A stretch of 64,000 nucleotides of DNA from Algoriphagus sp. AGSA1 (GTDB lineage: Bacteria; Bacteroidota; Bacteroidia; Cytophagales; Cyclobacteriaceae), in NCBI RefSeq assembly GCF_021390545.1, contig NZ_JAJUWR010000006.1, positions 1-64,000 of the forward strand, in the 5' to 3' direction. Position numbers and translations under genes: made by a program. Under the pieces are notes generated by a model. It did no database searches. It saw only the letters and a program-made list of their open reading frames with translations, and was not told where the DNA came from. Below are positions 26,714-35,384 of the stretch, in pieces; the first letter of the stretch is position 1; each line of letters opens with the position of its first letter.

Positions 26714-26945
26714 TTTTCCATTTTTGATAATGTCCTTTCATACAATGCCCACAAGGACGATAGCCCTTTTGCATTGCTTCCTTTTCTGAGTTGAAGAATA
26801 CCCGGTTTTCCCTTTTTAGTTTTTTTCCTGGTTTACATGACAACGTTCCATATATTTTCAATCTCCGGTTTCCGCCCAAACAGATCTTTTGTTGTTTTAT
26901 TTTGACCCATAATTCCCTATCGGTTATTTCCTTGTGTAGAATCAT
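26700..26945 (-). CDS. Stand-alone Ada zinc-binding domain protein
   Basis: 81 residues corresponding to the N-terminal domain of Ada, which takes a methyl group from DNA phosphotriesters onto a zinc-bound cysteine. YGTLSCKPGKK and KRENRVFFNSEKEAM, then GYRPCGHCM, follow the domain's order. Cys37, Cys65 and Cys68 are present, but the position of the second cysteine of the C-x-x-x-C pair is Lys41, so one of four zinc ligands is replaced. Small proteins of this kind without the methyltransferase domain are known in Bacteroidetes beside AlkB genes. Spacing to the oxygenase gene is two bases. Confidence 0.8.
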   Translation of the reverse strand: MILHKEITDRELWVKIKQQKICLGGNRRLKIYGTLSCKPGKKLKRENRVFFNSEKEAMQKGYRPCGHCMKGHYQKWKNGFI

Positions 26946-26947
26946 TT

Positions 26948-27655
26948 TTAACTCTTTGCATCGTGAAAGATGATTCCAAGTGTATGACGTTCACCACTGA
27001 AGACTTCACTCACACCGTGCCTCATACTTGCCCGGTAATATCCCTTGGTTCCCTTTTTTGGTCTGAAATTGGTGGTGAATATAAGCATATCGCCCTTTTT
27101 AGGTTTCAATACGATAGCTTTGGATTGAGCTCTTGGAATTTGTTCAGTCAGTACAAACTCACCTCCTGTGTAATCCTTATCCGGCTCGTTTAGAAACAAT
27201 ACCACCTGCATCGGAAAATAGATGTCGCCATATAAGTCCTGATGTAGTGTATTGAACCCACCTTTACCATATTTAAGAATCAATACGGTTGCTTTTTGCT
27301 GGTCGTTTTCCTTGCATTGTTTTAAAAGTTCTGCATGTTCCAATGGAAATTGCCTGTCCATTTTGAGAGCTTTGAACCATGCATTGGCAATGGGGGCAAG
27401 ATGTGGGTACAATGTGGTCCTGATTTGCTGAATACGTTTCGGCAAGGGATAATCGAAATACTTATATTCCCCCAAACCAAAACGGTAGCGTTCCATCACA
27501 ACCGTTTTTCTGAAAGAATCAGCCTTATAATAATCAGCTTTTAAATCTTCACAATCTTTGTCTGTTAACATATTGGGGAGGATTGCGTATCCATTTTGAT
27601 GCATCTCATCCGTTATTAAGTTCCAATTTATTTCTTCCATGGCTGTATTCATCAC
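26948..27655 (-). CDS. 2OG-Fe(II) oxygenase (PF09859-like)
   Basis: 235 residues. The iron ligands are readable as His138-x-Asp140 in LHQDLYGDIYFP and His213 in MRHGVSEV, with Arg223 in GERHTLGIIFHD for 2-oxoglutarate. The overall form and conserved KYGKGGFNTLHQD fit the oxygenase family described as acting on damaged DNA (PF09859). Its neighbours, an Ada domain and an AlkB remnant, support a role in alkylation damage. It overlaps the SDR gene upstream by four bases and is followed after two bases by the Ada gene, so the genes are likely one transcript. Confidence 0.82.
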   Translation of the reverse strand: MMNTAMEEINWNLITDEMHQNGYAILPNMLTDKDCEDLKADYYKADSFRKTVVMERYRFGLGEYKYFDYPLPKRIQQIRTTLYPHLAPIANAWFKALKMDRQFPLEHAELLKQCKENDQQKATVLILKYGKGGFNTLHQDLYGDIYFPMQVVLFLNEPDKDYTGGEFVLTEQIPRAQSKAIVLKPKKGDMLIFTTNFRPKKGTKGYYRASMRHGVSEVFSGERHTLGIIFHDAKS

Positions 27656-28410
27656 CCTATGGTTGAAACCCCGGCGTCAACTTTTAATTCGGTTGCATGA
27701 ATGTAAGCTGCTTCATCTGATGCCAGAAAAAGAACTGCATTTGCTATTTCCGATGGTTCACCAAAGCGTTTGAACGGTATCGTAGGGATAATACTTTGAA
27801 TGGTACCATCAATCTGCTCCTGACTTAATCCCGTATTGTTAAAGCCATTGGTGCTTATATATCCCGGGCTGATTCCGTTAACCCTTATTCCTTTATCAGT
27901 ACACTCAGCAGCAAAAGTTTTGATAAAGGATCGCACGGCCGATTTTGCCGCGGAATAGACTGAGAAACTTGCTATTGGCATCTCGGTAACTACTGAGGTG
28001 TTGAGAACAATAGCACTACCTTTTCTCATTAATGGCAACGCTTGTTGAACCGTAAAGAATGTGCCTTTTACCAACATATTGAAGAGTTCATCAAAATGGA
28101 ATTCGTCAGCATCTTCCAGAGAGGCAAACTTTCCGTAACCCGCATTGACAAATAATAAATCTATAGATGGGGTTTGTTTTTTCACGAGTTCTTTTAACGC
28201 AAACACATCCTCCATTTTTCCAGCGTTGGAAACTATGCCCTTGGCATTTGACCCTAATTTTTCTACTGCTATCCTAACTGTTTCCTCAGTTCTCCCGGTA
28301 ATTATAGTGCTACCACCTTCGGTAATGAATTGTTGTGCAGTGGCAAAACCAATCCCGTTAGTCCCCCCAGTTATCAGGGCGTTTTTGTTTTTAAATCTTT
28401 GCATTCCCAT
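27652..28410 (-). CDS. Short-chain dehydrogenase/reductase
   Basis: 252 residues of classical SDR form. TGGTNGIG (14-21) binds the nucleotide, NAG (89-91) is structural, and the catalytic triad is Ser139, Tyr152 and Lys156 (YSAAK). The C-terminal LFLASDEAAYIHATELKVDAG closes the family pattern. Substrate unknown. It is the first gene of the minus-strand repair operon, overlapping the oxygenase by four bases. SDR proteins are not an expected part of alkylation repair, so it may simply share the promoter. Confidence 0.87.
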   Translation of the reverse strand: MGMQRFKNKNALITGGTNGIGFATAQQFITEGGSTIITGRTEETVRIAVEKLGSNAKGIVSNAGKMEDVFALKELVKKQTPSIDLLFVNAGYGKFASLEDADEFHFDELFNMLVKGTFFTVQQALPLMRKGSAIVLNTSVVTEMPIASFSVYSAAKSAVRSFIKTFAAECTDKGIRVNGISPGYISTNGFNNTGLSQEQIDGTIQSIIPTIPFKRFGEPSEIANAVLFLASDEAAYIHATELKVDAGVSTIG

Positions 28411-28563
28411 TTTTTAAATTATAATACAAAGATTGGGACTCAGCATCTGTAGGGAAACCCGAAACTTGCTGTATTGGGCAGATATCGCTTTTAATTGATT
28501 CCCTATTGATCAATTCCATTGTTGATATTCTAGACCATTGGCAATAAGATGTCGGGGAAAAGT

Positions 28564-29052
28564 TTAACCAACTTTATAATGTAACTGCACTATGCCGGAA
28601 TTTTGAATTTCCTGATGACCCAGAAGTTCCAGGTTTAGAAATTTCCCGTCAGTAGGTTCCAACTTCAGACCTGTTTCTATGTACGGCACAATATTTATAT
28701 AGAGCTCATCGATCAGATTTTCTGTTAGAAAAACATTGGCCAAAGTTACCCCTCCAATTATAAAGGCATTATTATATCCTTTTAATTTTAAATACTTCAA
28801 AGCCTCACCGGGAGACTCCACTACCTTGGCATCCTCAAAAGTCTTATTGGAAGATACCACGACTACGTCAAGTCCACTGAAAATCTCTCCATCATTGAAG
28901 ATTTCATATGTTTTCCGGCCCATCACTATATTTCCGGCTTCTTTTGCGTGCTTATCTAAATTGTTTAATTCTTCTTGTTTTGGCAGTTGTCCGGTTTCGC
29001 TGTCTCCATAGTTGCCATTTGCCGTAAGTGCTGAATAAAGAATAGTTTTCAT
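28564..29052 (-). CDS. Dihydrofolate reductase-family protein (RibD C-terminal type)
   Basis: 162 residues. The fold shows MKTILYSALTANG at the start, NIVMGRKTYEIF near 40-52 for NADPH binding and FIIGGVTLANVFL near 96-110 as the second nucleotide loop. These proteins are NAD(P)H-dependent reductases of uncertain substrate and not the housekeeping DHFR. The gene is divergent from an HxlR regulator, a common arrangement in which the regulator controls the reductase. The intergenic space (108 bases to the likely regulator start) would hold both promoters. Confidence 0.82.
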   Translation of the reverse strand: MKTILYSALTANGNYGDSETGQLPKQEELNNLDKHAKEAGNIVMGRKTYEIFNDGEIFSGLDVVVVSSNKTFEDAKVVESPGEALKYLKLKGYNNAFIIGGVTLANVFLTENLIDELYINIVPYIETGLKLEPTDGKFLNLELLGHQEIQNSGIVQLHYKVG

Positions 29053-29159
29053 TGGAATTGTTTGTTTTTGAATTAAGATTTATGAGTTCAAAAATAATGA
29101 CCCTACCTCATAATTGGTATATTAGCAACCAATTGTATGGTACTGACAAAAATGTAAGT

Positions 29160-29531
29160 ATGGGGAAAATAAAAGAAACTTCAACAAATTTTGAAAACAG
29201 GCAACTTCTGCAAGACGAAAGTACAGGGATATATGCCGCCAATCTGATAGGAGGGCAATGGACTCTTTTTATCTGCTGCCGACTTTTGAATGGGAAATTA
29301 CGGTTCAGCGAATTGAAAAGGAAAATCCCAAAAATAACGGAACGGATGCTCACCTTACAGCTAAGGAAATTGGAAGAAAACGGCATAGTGGTAAGGACCG
29401 TTTATGCAGAGGTACCGCCTAGAGTGGAATATGAACTTTCGGACATTGGCAAGGAATTGGAACCGCTGATGATACAACTAGAAACCTGGGGAGCCAAGCA
29501 TCAGGAAGCAATGAAAAACACAAAATCCTAA
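29160..29531 (+). CDS. HxlR-family transcriptional regulator
   Basis: About 123 residues from ATG 29160. An upstream ATG at 29052 would reach into the divergent gene's start and adds residues outside the family. The winged-helix core is intact: GGQWTLFICCRLLNGKLRF, SELKRKIPKITERMLTLQL and the wing VYAEVPPRVEYELSDIG. HxlR proteins usually respond to aldehydes or redox signals through a cysteine; here Cys residues occur in LFICCRLL. It is divergent from the DHFR-like gene and precedes a methyltransferase gene on the same strand. Confidence 0.87.
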   Translation: MGKIKETSTNFENRQLLQDESTGIYAANLIGGQWTLFICCRLLNGKLRFSELKRKIPKITERMLTLQLRKLEENGIVVRTVYAEVPPRVEYELSDIGKELEPLMIQLETWGAKHQEAMKNTKS

Positions 29532-29570
29532 ATCAATCATTGCACAGGGTTTTTGAAGAAACTACAACTT

Positions 29571-30233
29571 ATGGAAAACAAATTCAAAGCGGATATGCAA
29601 AGGATTGCCTCCCAACTTAGAAATCCCACGGGAGAGGCGGGATTGGAGATGGCTGATCAGATGCACCAAAGCAATATTTTGATGACCCGGCATACGATAG
29701 ATTCCCTCAAATTGAGAGATTCAGACAGGGTTTTGGAGTTAGGCCATGGCAATGCTGCCCATCTGGCTTATCTGATGGGCCAAGCAGAAGAAATCACTTA
29801 CACGGGTCTGGAGATATCAGAGACTATGCAAAAAGCCGCAAAGGTAAAAGCTGAAGAGTTTTTCCAAGGCAGGATCCATTTCGAGCTTTACGATGGATTG
29901 GCAATACCTTTTAAAGCGGGTTCGTTTGATCGTGTGTTTACGGTGAACACGATCTACTTCTGGTCTGATCCTAGTCAGATGGCCGCTGAACTCCACCGGG
30001 TCTTGGCTCCCAACGGCACGGCAGCCATCACCTTTGCCCTCCGGAGCTTTATGGAAAAGCTGCCTTTCACCGCCTTTGGGTTTACCCTTTATGAAAAGAG
30101 TGATGTGTTGGAATTAATGGAGGCAGCCGGATTTTCTATTGAAAAGACTGAAGACCATGTTGATCAGGTAAGGTCAAAAGCAGGGGAGGAGGTAAGCAGA
30201 CCATTCAGCATTGTTTTGGTGAGGAAGAGATGA
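29571..30233 (+). CDS. SAM-dependent methyltransferase
   Basis: 220 residues from ATG 29571 (a TTG 18 bases earlier is also in frame). VLELGHGNAAHLAYL is SAM motif I, YTGLEISETMQKAA the acidic loop, and FDRVFTVNTIYFWSDP the post-motif, typical of class I small-molecule methyltransferases of the UbiE/Methyltransf_11 type. Substrate unknown. It lies 39 bases after the HxlR gene and may be cotranscribed with it. Confidence 0.82.
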   Translation: MENKFKADMQRIASQLRNPTGEAGLEMADQMHQSNILMTRHTIDSLKLRDSDRVLELGHGNAAHLAYLMGQAEEITYTGLEISETMQKAAKVKAEEFFQGRIHFELYDGLAIPFKAGSFDRVFTVNTIYFWSDPSQMAAELHRVLAPNGTAAITFALRSFMEKLPFTAFGFTLYEKSDVLELMEAAGFSIEKTEDHVDQVRSKAGEEVSRPFSIVLVRKR

Positions 30234-30421
30234 ATGTGCAAAATTGATTGTAATGAATTGTTTTAGAGGGAAGCGGTGTTTTCCTTTTAAAGGTATTGGA
30301 GGAGGACATGTCCTAATAGTTTGATAGGTAGTAGCTTACTTTTTTGTTTAGAATACGTCATTATATCTGTATGTTTACCATAATGCCAACAGGCATGGAC
30401 AACAGTTGAAAAATCGATAAA

Positions 30422-32569
30422 ATGCTACTACTGAATATTTTTGAGACGACATTGCCTCTAACGAACCCCGTATTGAAATTCCTTTTGATATTGGTGATAA
30501 TTCTGTTTGCCCCAATAATTCTTAATAAGATAAAGATCCCGCATCTGCTTGGGCTGATCATAGCGGGTGCGCTTATCGGGCCAAATGGGATTAATCTTAT
30601 GGAAAGGGACAGTAGCATTATCCTTTCAGGTACGGCAGGGCTTCTATACATCATGTTTCTTGCAGGTTTGGAAATTGATTTGGCTGACTTTAAGAAAAAC
30701 AGCAAGAAGAGTATGGTCTTTGGACTTTATACCTTCATTATTCCTATGACATTGGGAACACTGGCGGGTCTGTATATCCTGGGTTTTTCAGTTCCTTCCT
30801 CTGTATTATTGGCGAGTATGTTCGCATCCCATACGTTAATAGCCTATCCCTTAATCAGCAAACTTGGAGTGGCGAAGAATAAAGCCGTGAATATCACTGT
30901 GGGGGGGACGTTGATCACTGATACCTTAGCTCTTTTGGTTCTTGCAGTCATCGTAGGCATGACTACAGGAGAAGTGAATGCCGCGTTTTGGATCAGGATG
31001 ACTGGTTCCATTATAGTTTTTGGGTTGATTGTCATGTTACTTTTTCCGATTATCGGACGATGGTTTCTCAAGCGGTTTGATGATAATGTTTCTCAATACA
31101 TTTTTGTGTTGGTAATGGTGTTTTTGGGCGCAGTCCTGGCGGAGATGGCAGGTATAGAGGCAATTATAGGGGCATTTTTGGCAGGTTTGGCCCTCAACCG
31201 TTTGATTCCGCACACATCGCCTTTAATGAACCGGATTGAATTTGTCGGGAATGCTATTTTTATACCATTCTTTTTGATTGGTGTAGGAATGCTTATTGAT
31301 TACCGGGCATTTTTCAAGGATTTTGAAACTATAAAGGTTGCGGGAGTAATGATTGTGGTGGCGACATCGGCTAAGTTTCTTGCGGCCTATATCACCCAAA
31401 AATCCTTTAAATTCTCGATCGATGAACGTAGATTGATTTTTGGGTTAAGTAATGCCCAAGCGGCTGCAACATTAGCGGCAGTATTAGTTGGGTACAATAT
31501 CATTGTGGGAGAAACAGAATCGGGAGAACCGATTCGCCTGCTTAGTGAAAGCATCTTGAACGGAACTATCTTGATGATTCTTTTTACTTGCACCCATGCT
31601 ACGTTTGTGGCCCAAAAAGGGGCTAAAAACATAGTCTTACTGGATAGCACTGATACATCAATAGATGAGGAGGAAAACCAAGAAAGAATCTTGATACCGA
31701 TCAGCAACATCGAGACTACTGATGAACTCATAAACCTGGGAGTTACAATCAAGTCAAAGAAAAACAAGGAAGGTCTGTATGCCCTAAGTATTGTGGACAA
31801 TAGTTCCCTGGACGATTCCAAGCATAAACAAGCCAAGAAAATTTTGAGCAAAGCGGCCGTTACTGCCTCAGCAACGGATACTATTCTTCATGAATTGCTT
31901 CGCTATGATCTCAATCTTGTTAACGGGATTACGAGCGTAGTGAAGGAGCATAAAATCACTGATTTAATTCTAGGCTTACACATCAGCAAAGGAATCTCTG
32001 ACTCTTTCTTGGGGAATTTGACTGAGGGGATTTTGACAAAATGCAACTCAACAACATTGATTTACAAAGCTGCCCAACCTTTCGGAACAATAAAAAGGCA
32101 CATAATTATTGTCCCCGAACATGCGGAAAAGGAAATCGGCTTCCCGTTCTGGATTATTAAAGTGTGGAACATAGCCCGGAACTCAGGAGCCAAACTTGTT
32201 TTCTATGCATCAGTAGAAACGCTGAAATTCATACGGGAAATCCAATCCAAGCACCCGATAGAATGTGAGTTTGAAGACTTTAATGATTGGGATGACTTTT
32301 TGATACTTGCAAGAAACTTTCATCAAGACGATAATCTGGTACTTGTTTTAAGTAGAAAGGACAAGCCTTCTTTTCATAACTCTATGACAAAAATACCTTC
32401 CTATTTGAATAAATATTTTAAGGCCACGAGTTACATTTTAATCTATCCCATGCAGGCAGGAGTCACGGACAATTCTCAAATTGATCTGAAGAATCCTGCA
32501 ATCACAGAACCGCTGGAGAAGCTTGATGAAATTGGAAAAACAATAGCAAAGATATTCAAGAGGAAATAA
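30422..32569 (+). CDS. CPA2-type cation/proton antiporter with C-terminal Usp-like domain
   Basis: 715 residues. Residues 1-390 hold about twelve membrane segments of the Na+/H+ exchanger fold, with GLIIAGALIGPNG near 50-62 and FLAGLEIDLADF near 78-90. MAGIEAIIGAFLAGLALNRL near 240-260 contains the conserved acidic/Gly-rich core. Residues about 415-715 form a cytoplasmic part with two universal-stress-like halves, a usual regulatory tail in Bacteroidetes antiporters. It probably exchanges Na+ or K+ for protons at the inner membrane. The gene stands alone, with 188 bases upstream that show no clear promoter. Confidence 0.88.
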   Translation: MLLLNIFETTLPLTNPVLKFLLILVIILFAPIILNKIKIPHLLGLIIAGALIGPNGINLMERDSSIILSGTAGLLYIMFLAGLEIDLADFKKNSKKSMVFGLYTFIIPMTLGTLAGLYILGFSVPSSVLLASMFASHTLIAYPLISKLGVAKNKAVNITVGGTLITDTLALLVLAVIVGMTTGEVNAAFWIRMTGSIIVFGLIVMLLFPIIGRWFLKRFDDNVSQYIFVLVMVFLGAVLAEMAGIEAIIGAFLAGLALNRLIPHTSPLMNRIEFVGNAIFIPFFLIGVGMLIDYRAFFKDFETIKVAGVMIVVATSAKFLAAYITQKSFKFSIDERRLIFGLSNAQAAATLAAVLVGYNIIVGETESGEPIRLLSESILNGTILMILFTCTHATFVAQKGAKNIVLLDSTDTSIDEEENQERILIPISNIETTDELINLGVTIKSKKNKEGLYALSIVDNSSLDDSKHKQAKKILSKAAVTASATDTILHELLRYDLNLVNGITSVVKEHKITDLILGLHISKGISDSFLGNLTEGILTKCNSTTLIYKAAQPFGTIKRHIIIVPEHAEKEIGFPFWIIKVWNIARNSGAKLVFYASVETLKFIREIQSKHPIECEFEDFNDWDDFLILARNFHQDDNLVLVLSRKDKPSFHNSMTKIPSYLNKYFKATSYILIYPMQAGVTDNSQIDLKNPAITEPLEKLDEIGKTIAKIFKRK

Positions 32570-32654
32570 TGGCGATACATACTTCTTCGTAATATTGGTG
32601 TGAAAGCAGTTCAAGCCATTCCTCTAAGACCCTGGATTATCCCAATAAACATCC

Positions 32655-32852
32655 ATGATAAGTGATACGGAATACTTCTCACATTTGTATGAAATAGTTA
32701 GCTGCCTGAACGAGGAGTTTTTTCTTTGGGCAGCCTTGAAAAAAGCACTCCAAAAAACCGTTCAACTCCCGGAACTGGAAACTGGGTGGATCTGGCTCAT
32801 GCAAGGAGATAAGTCGGTGTATCTGGCATCTTCCTCTGGAGAAAATAATTGA
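32655..32852 (+). pseudogene. Remnant of a GAF-domain sensor kinase
   Basis: 65 residues. LYEIVSCLNEEFFLWAALKK and ALQKTVQLPELETGWIWLMQ resemble the opening of the GAF domain of Bacteroidetes sensor histidine kinases (pattern LETGWIWL, SVYLAAS). The frame ends after YLASSSGENN, where the domain should continue for about 100 residues before the kinase core. No kinase core follows in any frame up to 33174; repeats begin 80 bases later. It is most simply the 5' end of a deleted kinase gene. Confidence 0.6.
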
Positions 32853-32931
32853 AAACCTGGACAAATTCCTTCCCTCTGAAGCTTCTTCAATAAGATAGCC
32901 TAAGGGGATTTCTACAGGACTAGCTCAAAAA

Positions 32932-33010
32932 AACCTGCCAGGTTTACATCTTCGGGCTTTTTTGAATCATCTGTATATTTCCCACTCCCAACAGAAAAAC
33001 CTGGCAGGTT
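32932..33010. repeat. AACCTGCCAGGTT paired repeat, copy 2
   Basis: AACCTGCCAGGTT at 32932-32944 and AACCTGGCAGGTT at 32998-33010, with the same interior words (TCTTCGGG, CACTCCCAACAG) as the copy at 21336-21413. Confidence 0.78.
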
Positions 33011-33036
33011 TGGCGCACACGATGACTTTCTTGCCC

Positions 33037-33119
33037 ACACCGGACACCGGACATTTCTTCCGTCTTCCGTCTTCGGTCTTCCATCTCAATCAGCTTTCTG
33101 ACTTCATAAGAGATACCTA
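33037..33119. repeat. Heptamer array 9
   Basis: ACACCGG twice, ACATTTC, TTCCGTC twice, TTCGGTC, TTCCATC, TCAATCA, GCTTTCT and GACTTCA in one 7-base register. The word order is the same as in array 7 near 21.95 kb. Confidence 0.8.
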
Positions 33120-33174
33120 CTCCCTTCAGCCTGAAACTGTCTAGGATAGACTGTTGAAAAAATTACCGGCCCAA

Positions 33175-34092
33175 CTAATTAAAAAGCGCGCGGAATTCCA
33201 GAGGACTCTGTTTCGTTTTTTGCTTGAAAAGCTTATTGAATGATTGGGAATGTTCGAATCCTAGTTCATAAGCGATTTCACTGACTGATGATTCGGAAGT
33301 GGAGAGCCTCTCCTTGGCTTTTTCGATGAGTTTGTAATGGATGTATTGTTTGGCATTTTGCCCGATAAGCGAGCGCAGGGTGTCGCTTAAGTACCCTGCG
33401 GAAATATTGAGTTTCTCGGCCACATACTGGACGGTGGGAATGCCGCTGAGCAGGGTTTTCTGATCGTTGAAATAGTCATCTAAGATAGCCTCTGTCTTTT
33501 GAAGTATATCTTTGTTGACAACTTGCCGGGTGATGAATTGACGCTTATAGTAGCGGTTGGCATAATGTAGCAGGAGTTCCAGCTGCGCTATAACGACTTC
33601 CTGGCTAAATTCGTCAATGCGGCTGTTCAATTCCTCTTCAATAATTTTGAAAAGAGACAGTAATACCTCCCTTTCCTGATCGGACAGGTGCAACGCCTCA
33701 TTTACAGAATATGAAAAATACTGGTACTGCTTTATTTTCTTTGACAAGGGAAATCCCAGCAAAAAATCAGGATGGAACAATAAGACACGCGCACTTGCCA
33801 GATGGTCGTCTCCGGTGGATCCCATTACCTGATTGGGAGCCAAAAACATCAGACTGCCCTCGTTGAAATCGTAATGGCTTTGGCCGTATTTCATTTTTCC
33901 CTGCCGGTCGGTAATCAATAAGATCTTATAAAAATCCAGCACATCATAGACCGGTCCCTGGCTGAGGTCAAAATTTGTGTTGCCCCCACAATGCGACATG
34001 CTGATGAGGGGATGTTTCGGCTTCGCAAGACCGCAGGCATCATGTATCTCTGAAATGCTGTGAAAGCGGATGAGTTTTTTTTCCTTTTTCAT
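33175..34092 (-). CDS. AraC-family transcriptional regulator
   Basis: 305 residues. The N-terminal part (about 40-110) is a cupin-like sensing domain. The C-terminal 100 residues hold two helix-turn-helix motifs: TVQYVAEKLNISAGYLSDTL and SVSEIAYELGFEHSQSFNKL, followed by FKQKTKQSPLEFR. This is the AraC/XylS pattern. The nearest divergent or downstream candidate target is the SDR gene at 34626-35384 on the same strand upstream, a frequent pairing. It is preceded by the repeated 5' leader element, here in three tandem partial copies. Confidence 0.88.
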   Translation of the reverse strand: MKKEKKLIRFHSISEIHDACGLAKPKHPLISMSHCGGNTNFDLSQGPVYDVLDFYKILLITDRQGKMKYGQSHYDFNEGSLMFLAPNQVMGSTGDDHLASARVLLFHPDFLLGFPLSKKIKQYQYFSYSVNEALHLSDQEREVLLSLFKIIEEELNSRIDEFSQEVVIAQLELLLHYANRYYKRQFITRQVVNKDILQKTEAILDDYFNDQKTLLSGIPTVQYVAEKLNISAGYLSDTLRSLIGQNAKQYIHYKLIEKAKERLSTSESSVSEIAYELGFEHSQSFNKLFKQKTKQSPLEFRALFN

Positions 34093-34312
34093 GTGCTAAT
34101 AATTGTTTTTCAATGCTCAGATAGCCTGTTCCGATTTTCATCGGGAGAATACCCTGAATAACCATCTCCCTGTGCGATAAGTTTTTCTCATGAGCATTTC
34201 ATCTGTTTATATTTTGATTTTTAATGGTCAGATGGAATCTCGCCAGGCGAATAATCATCCCTCTGTGTGTCGCTTGCGTCATGCTCGATTTCATGTGTTT
34301 ATAATTTTGTCG
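34090..34312 (-). promoter_or_regulatory. Repeated 5' leader element, three tandem partial copies before the AraC gene
   Basis: Read on the coding strand, the element is a GACCATTAAAAATCAA-like block running into AATTATAAACACATGAAA. Copies end in ATG at 34092 (the gene start, core AATTATTAGCACATGAAA), 34202 (AATATAAACAGATGAAA) and 34294 (AATTATAAACACATGAAA). The outermost copy opens a frame of 31 codons beginning MKSSMTQAT. The same core precedes genes at 38229, 54622 and 58332. Confidence 0.65.
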
Positions 34313-34475
34313 GATGCCCGGTGTCGGATAGCTGTCCTTCTCTAAATTGCGTTGACCGTTTGGTTCAATGTTTATCTAATTCCATCGGGCAATTATGAGC
34401 CAGAGGTTCTTTTCTTGGGGAAACTCCGGGTTGGCTCGATACCCAGGGTCGTTGTAATCATATGTTATTCCTCTT

Positions 34476-34531
34476 ATGAATCTTGATTCTAGTATCTTGG
34501 TTCTAGTATCTTGGTTCTAGTATCTTGATAT
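34476..34531. repeat. Heptamer array 11
   Basis: Eight 7-base units, with TTGGTTC and TAGTATC alternating as an exact 14-base tandem. On the other strand the words are AGAACCA, AGATACT and AGAATCA, so this is the AGAATCA family of array 2 in opposite orientation. Confidence 0.82.
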
Positions 34532-34625
34532 GAATGTCTCCATACATACGTCTTCTCGATTGCATCGTATAAGATAAATAACTGCCTGCAAACCCCATGA
34601 GGATTTGCAGGCAAGAGGGTTGCCC

Positions 34626-35384
34626 TTACCAGGGGAGAGCCTCCTGATTCGGCCCGGTAAATTGTCCGCTGACCCCGCTTTCGTCAAGTACCACACGGAT
34701 GGGTTCTTTCGAACCTTCTTCCACCGAATCGGTTCCCTGGAAATTATTGAGCGCCGTCGCTGTAAACCCCGGGCTTACGGCATTTACCTTGATATTTGTG
34801 CCTTCAAGTTCATTTGCCAGGGAAACCGTAATCGCGTTCATAGCCGCTTTGGAAGCACCATATACCACATCAAAACTTTTTCTAAACGGATTGGAGGGAT
34901 CCTGGTTTAGTGTAAGGGAACCCAAAGCGCTTGACACATTTACAATTCTTGGGGCAGAGGCTTTGCGCAGCAAAGGAAGAAAAGCCTGGGTCACCGCTAA
35001 GGCGCCAAAGACATTGGTGTCCCAAACCTTTTTCATTTCTGAGATGGACGCCACACTCGGCATCTGGGCGGCTAGCATTTCCTCCATAGTGCTTTTACCG
35101 GTTCCTGCGTTGGATATGCCCGCATTGTTTACCAATAAATCCAGATGGCCATGTGCCTTCTCGATTTGCTCCGCCGCCGACTGGATTGTACCGCTCTTGG
35201 TGACGTCCAGCTCAATTGCCAGAGCATGTTCCCCAAGCTCCCGTACGGCATCATTTCCTTTTTTCGGATTCCGTGCCCCTACATAGACGGTATAGTTGTT
35301 TTCTACCAAAGCTTTGGCCAGTTGAAAACCCACTCCCGTATTTGCTCCCGTGACCAGGGCAATTCTTTTTTGTTCTGATTGCAT
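34626..35384 (-). CDS. Short-chain dehydrogenase/reductase
   Basis: 252 residues. TGANTGVG (12-19) is the nucleotide loop, NNAG (86-89) is present, and Ser152, Tyr175 and Lys179 (YGASK) form the catalytic set. The sequence resembles the carbonyl-reductase-like SDR group with a long 95-115 insertion. The extreme C-terminus (VSGQFTGPNQEALPW) is normal for this group. It lies upstream of the AraC gene on the same strand, separated by more than 500 bases of repeats, so a common transcript is unlikely but regulation by that protein is possible. Confidence 0.87.
   Translation of the reverse strand: MQSEQKRIALVTGANTGVGFQLAKALVENNYTVYVGARNPKKGNDAVRELGEHALAIELDVTKSGTIQSAAEQIEKAHGHLDLLVNNAGISNAGTGKSTMEEMLAAQMPSVASISEMKKVWDTNVFGALAVTQAFLPLLRKASAPRIVNVSSALGSLTLNQDPSNPFRKSFDVVYGASKAAMNAITVSLANELEGTNIKVNAVSPGFTATALNNFQGTDSVEEGSKEPIRVVLDESGVSGQFTGPNQEALPW

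Noticed and set aside
34090..34312. Integron attC sites
   Set aside because: The units lack the paired R and L boxes of attC sites and there is no integron integrase; they end at a start codon rather than between cassettes.
34605..35378. Long plus-strand frames up to 195 codons
   Set aside because: They lie antisense to the SDR gene, which has all family motifs in the minus-strand frame.
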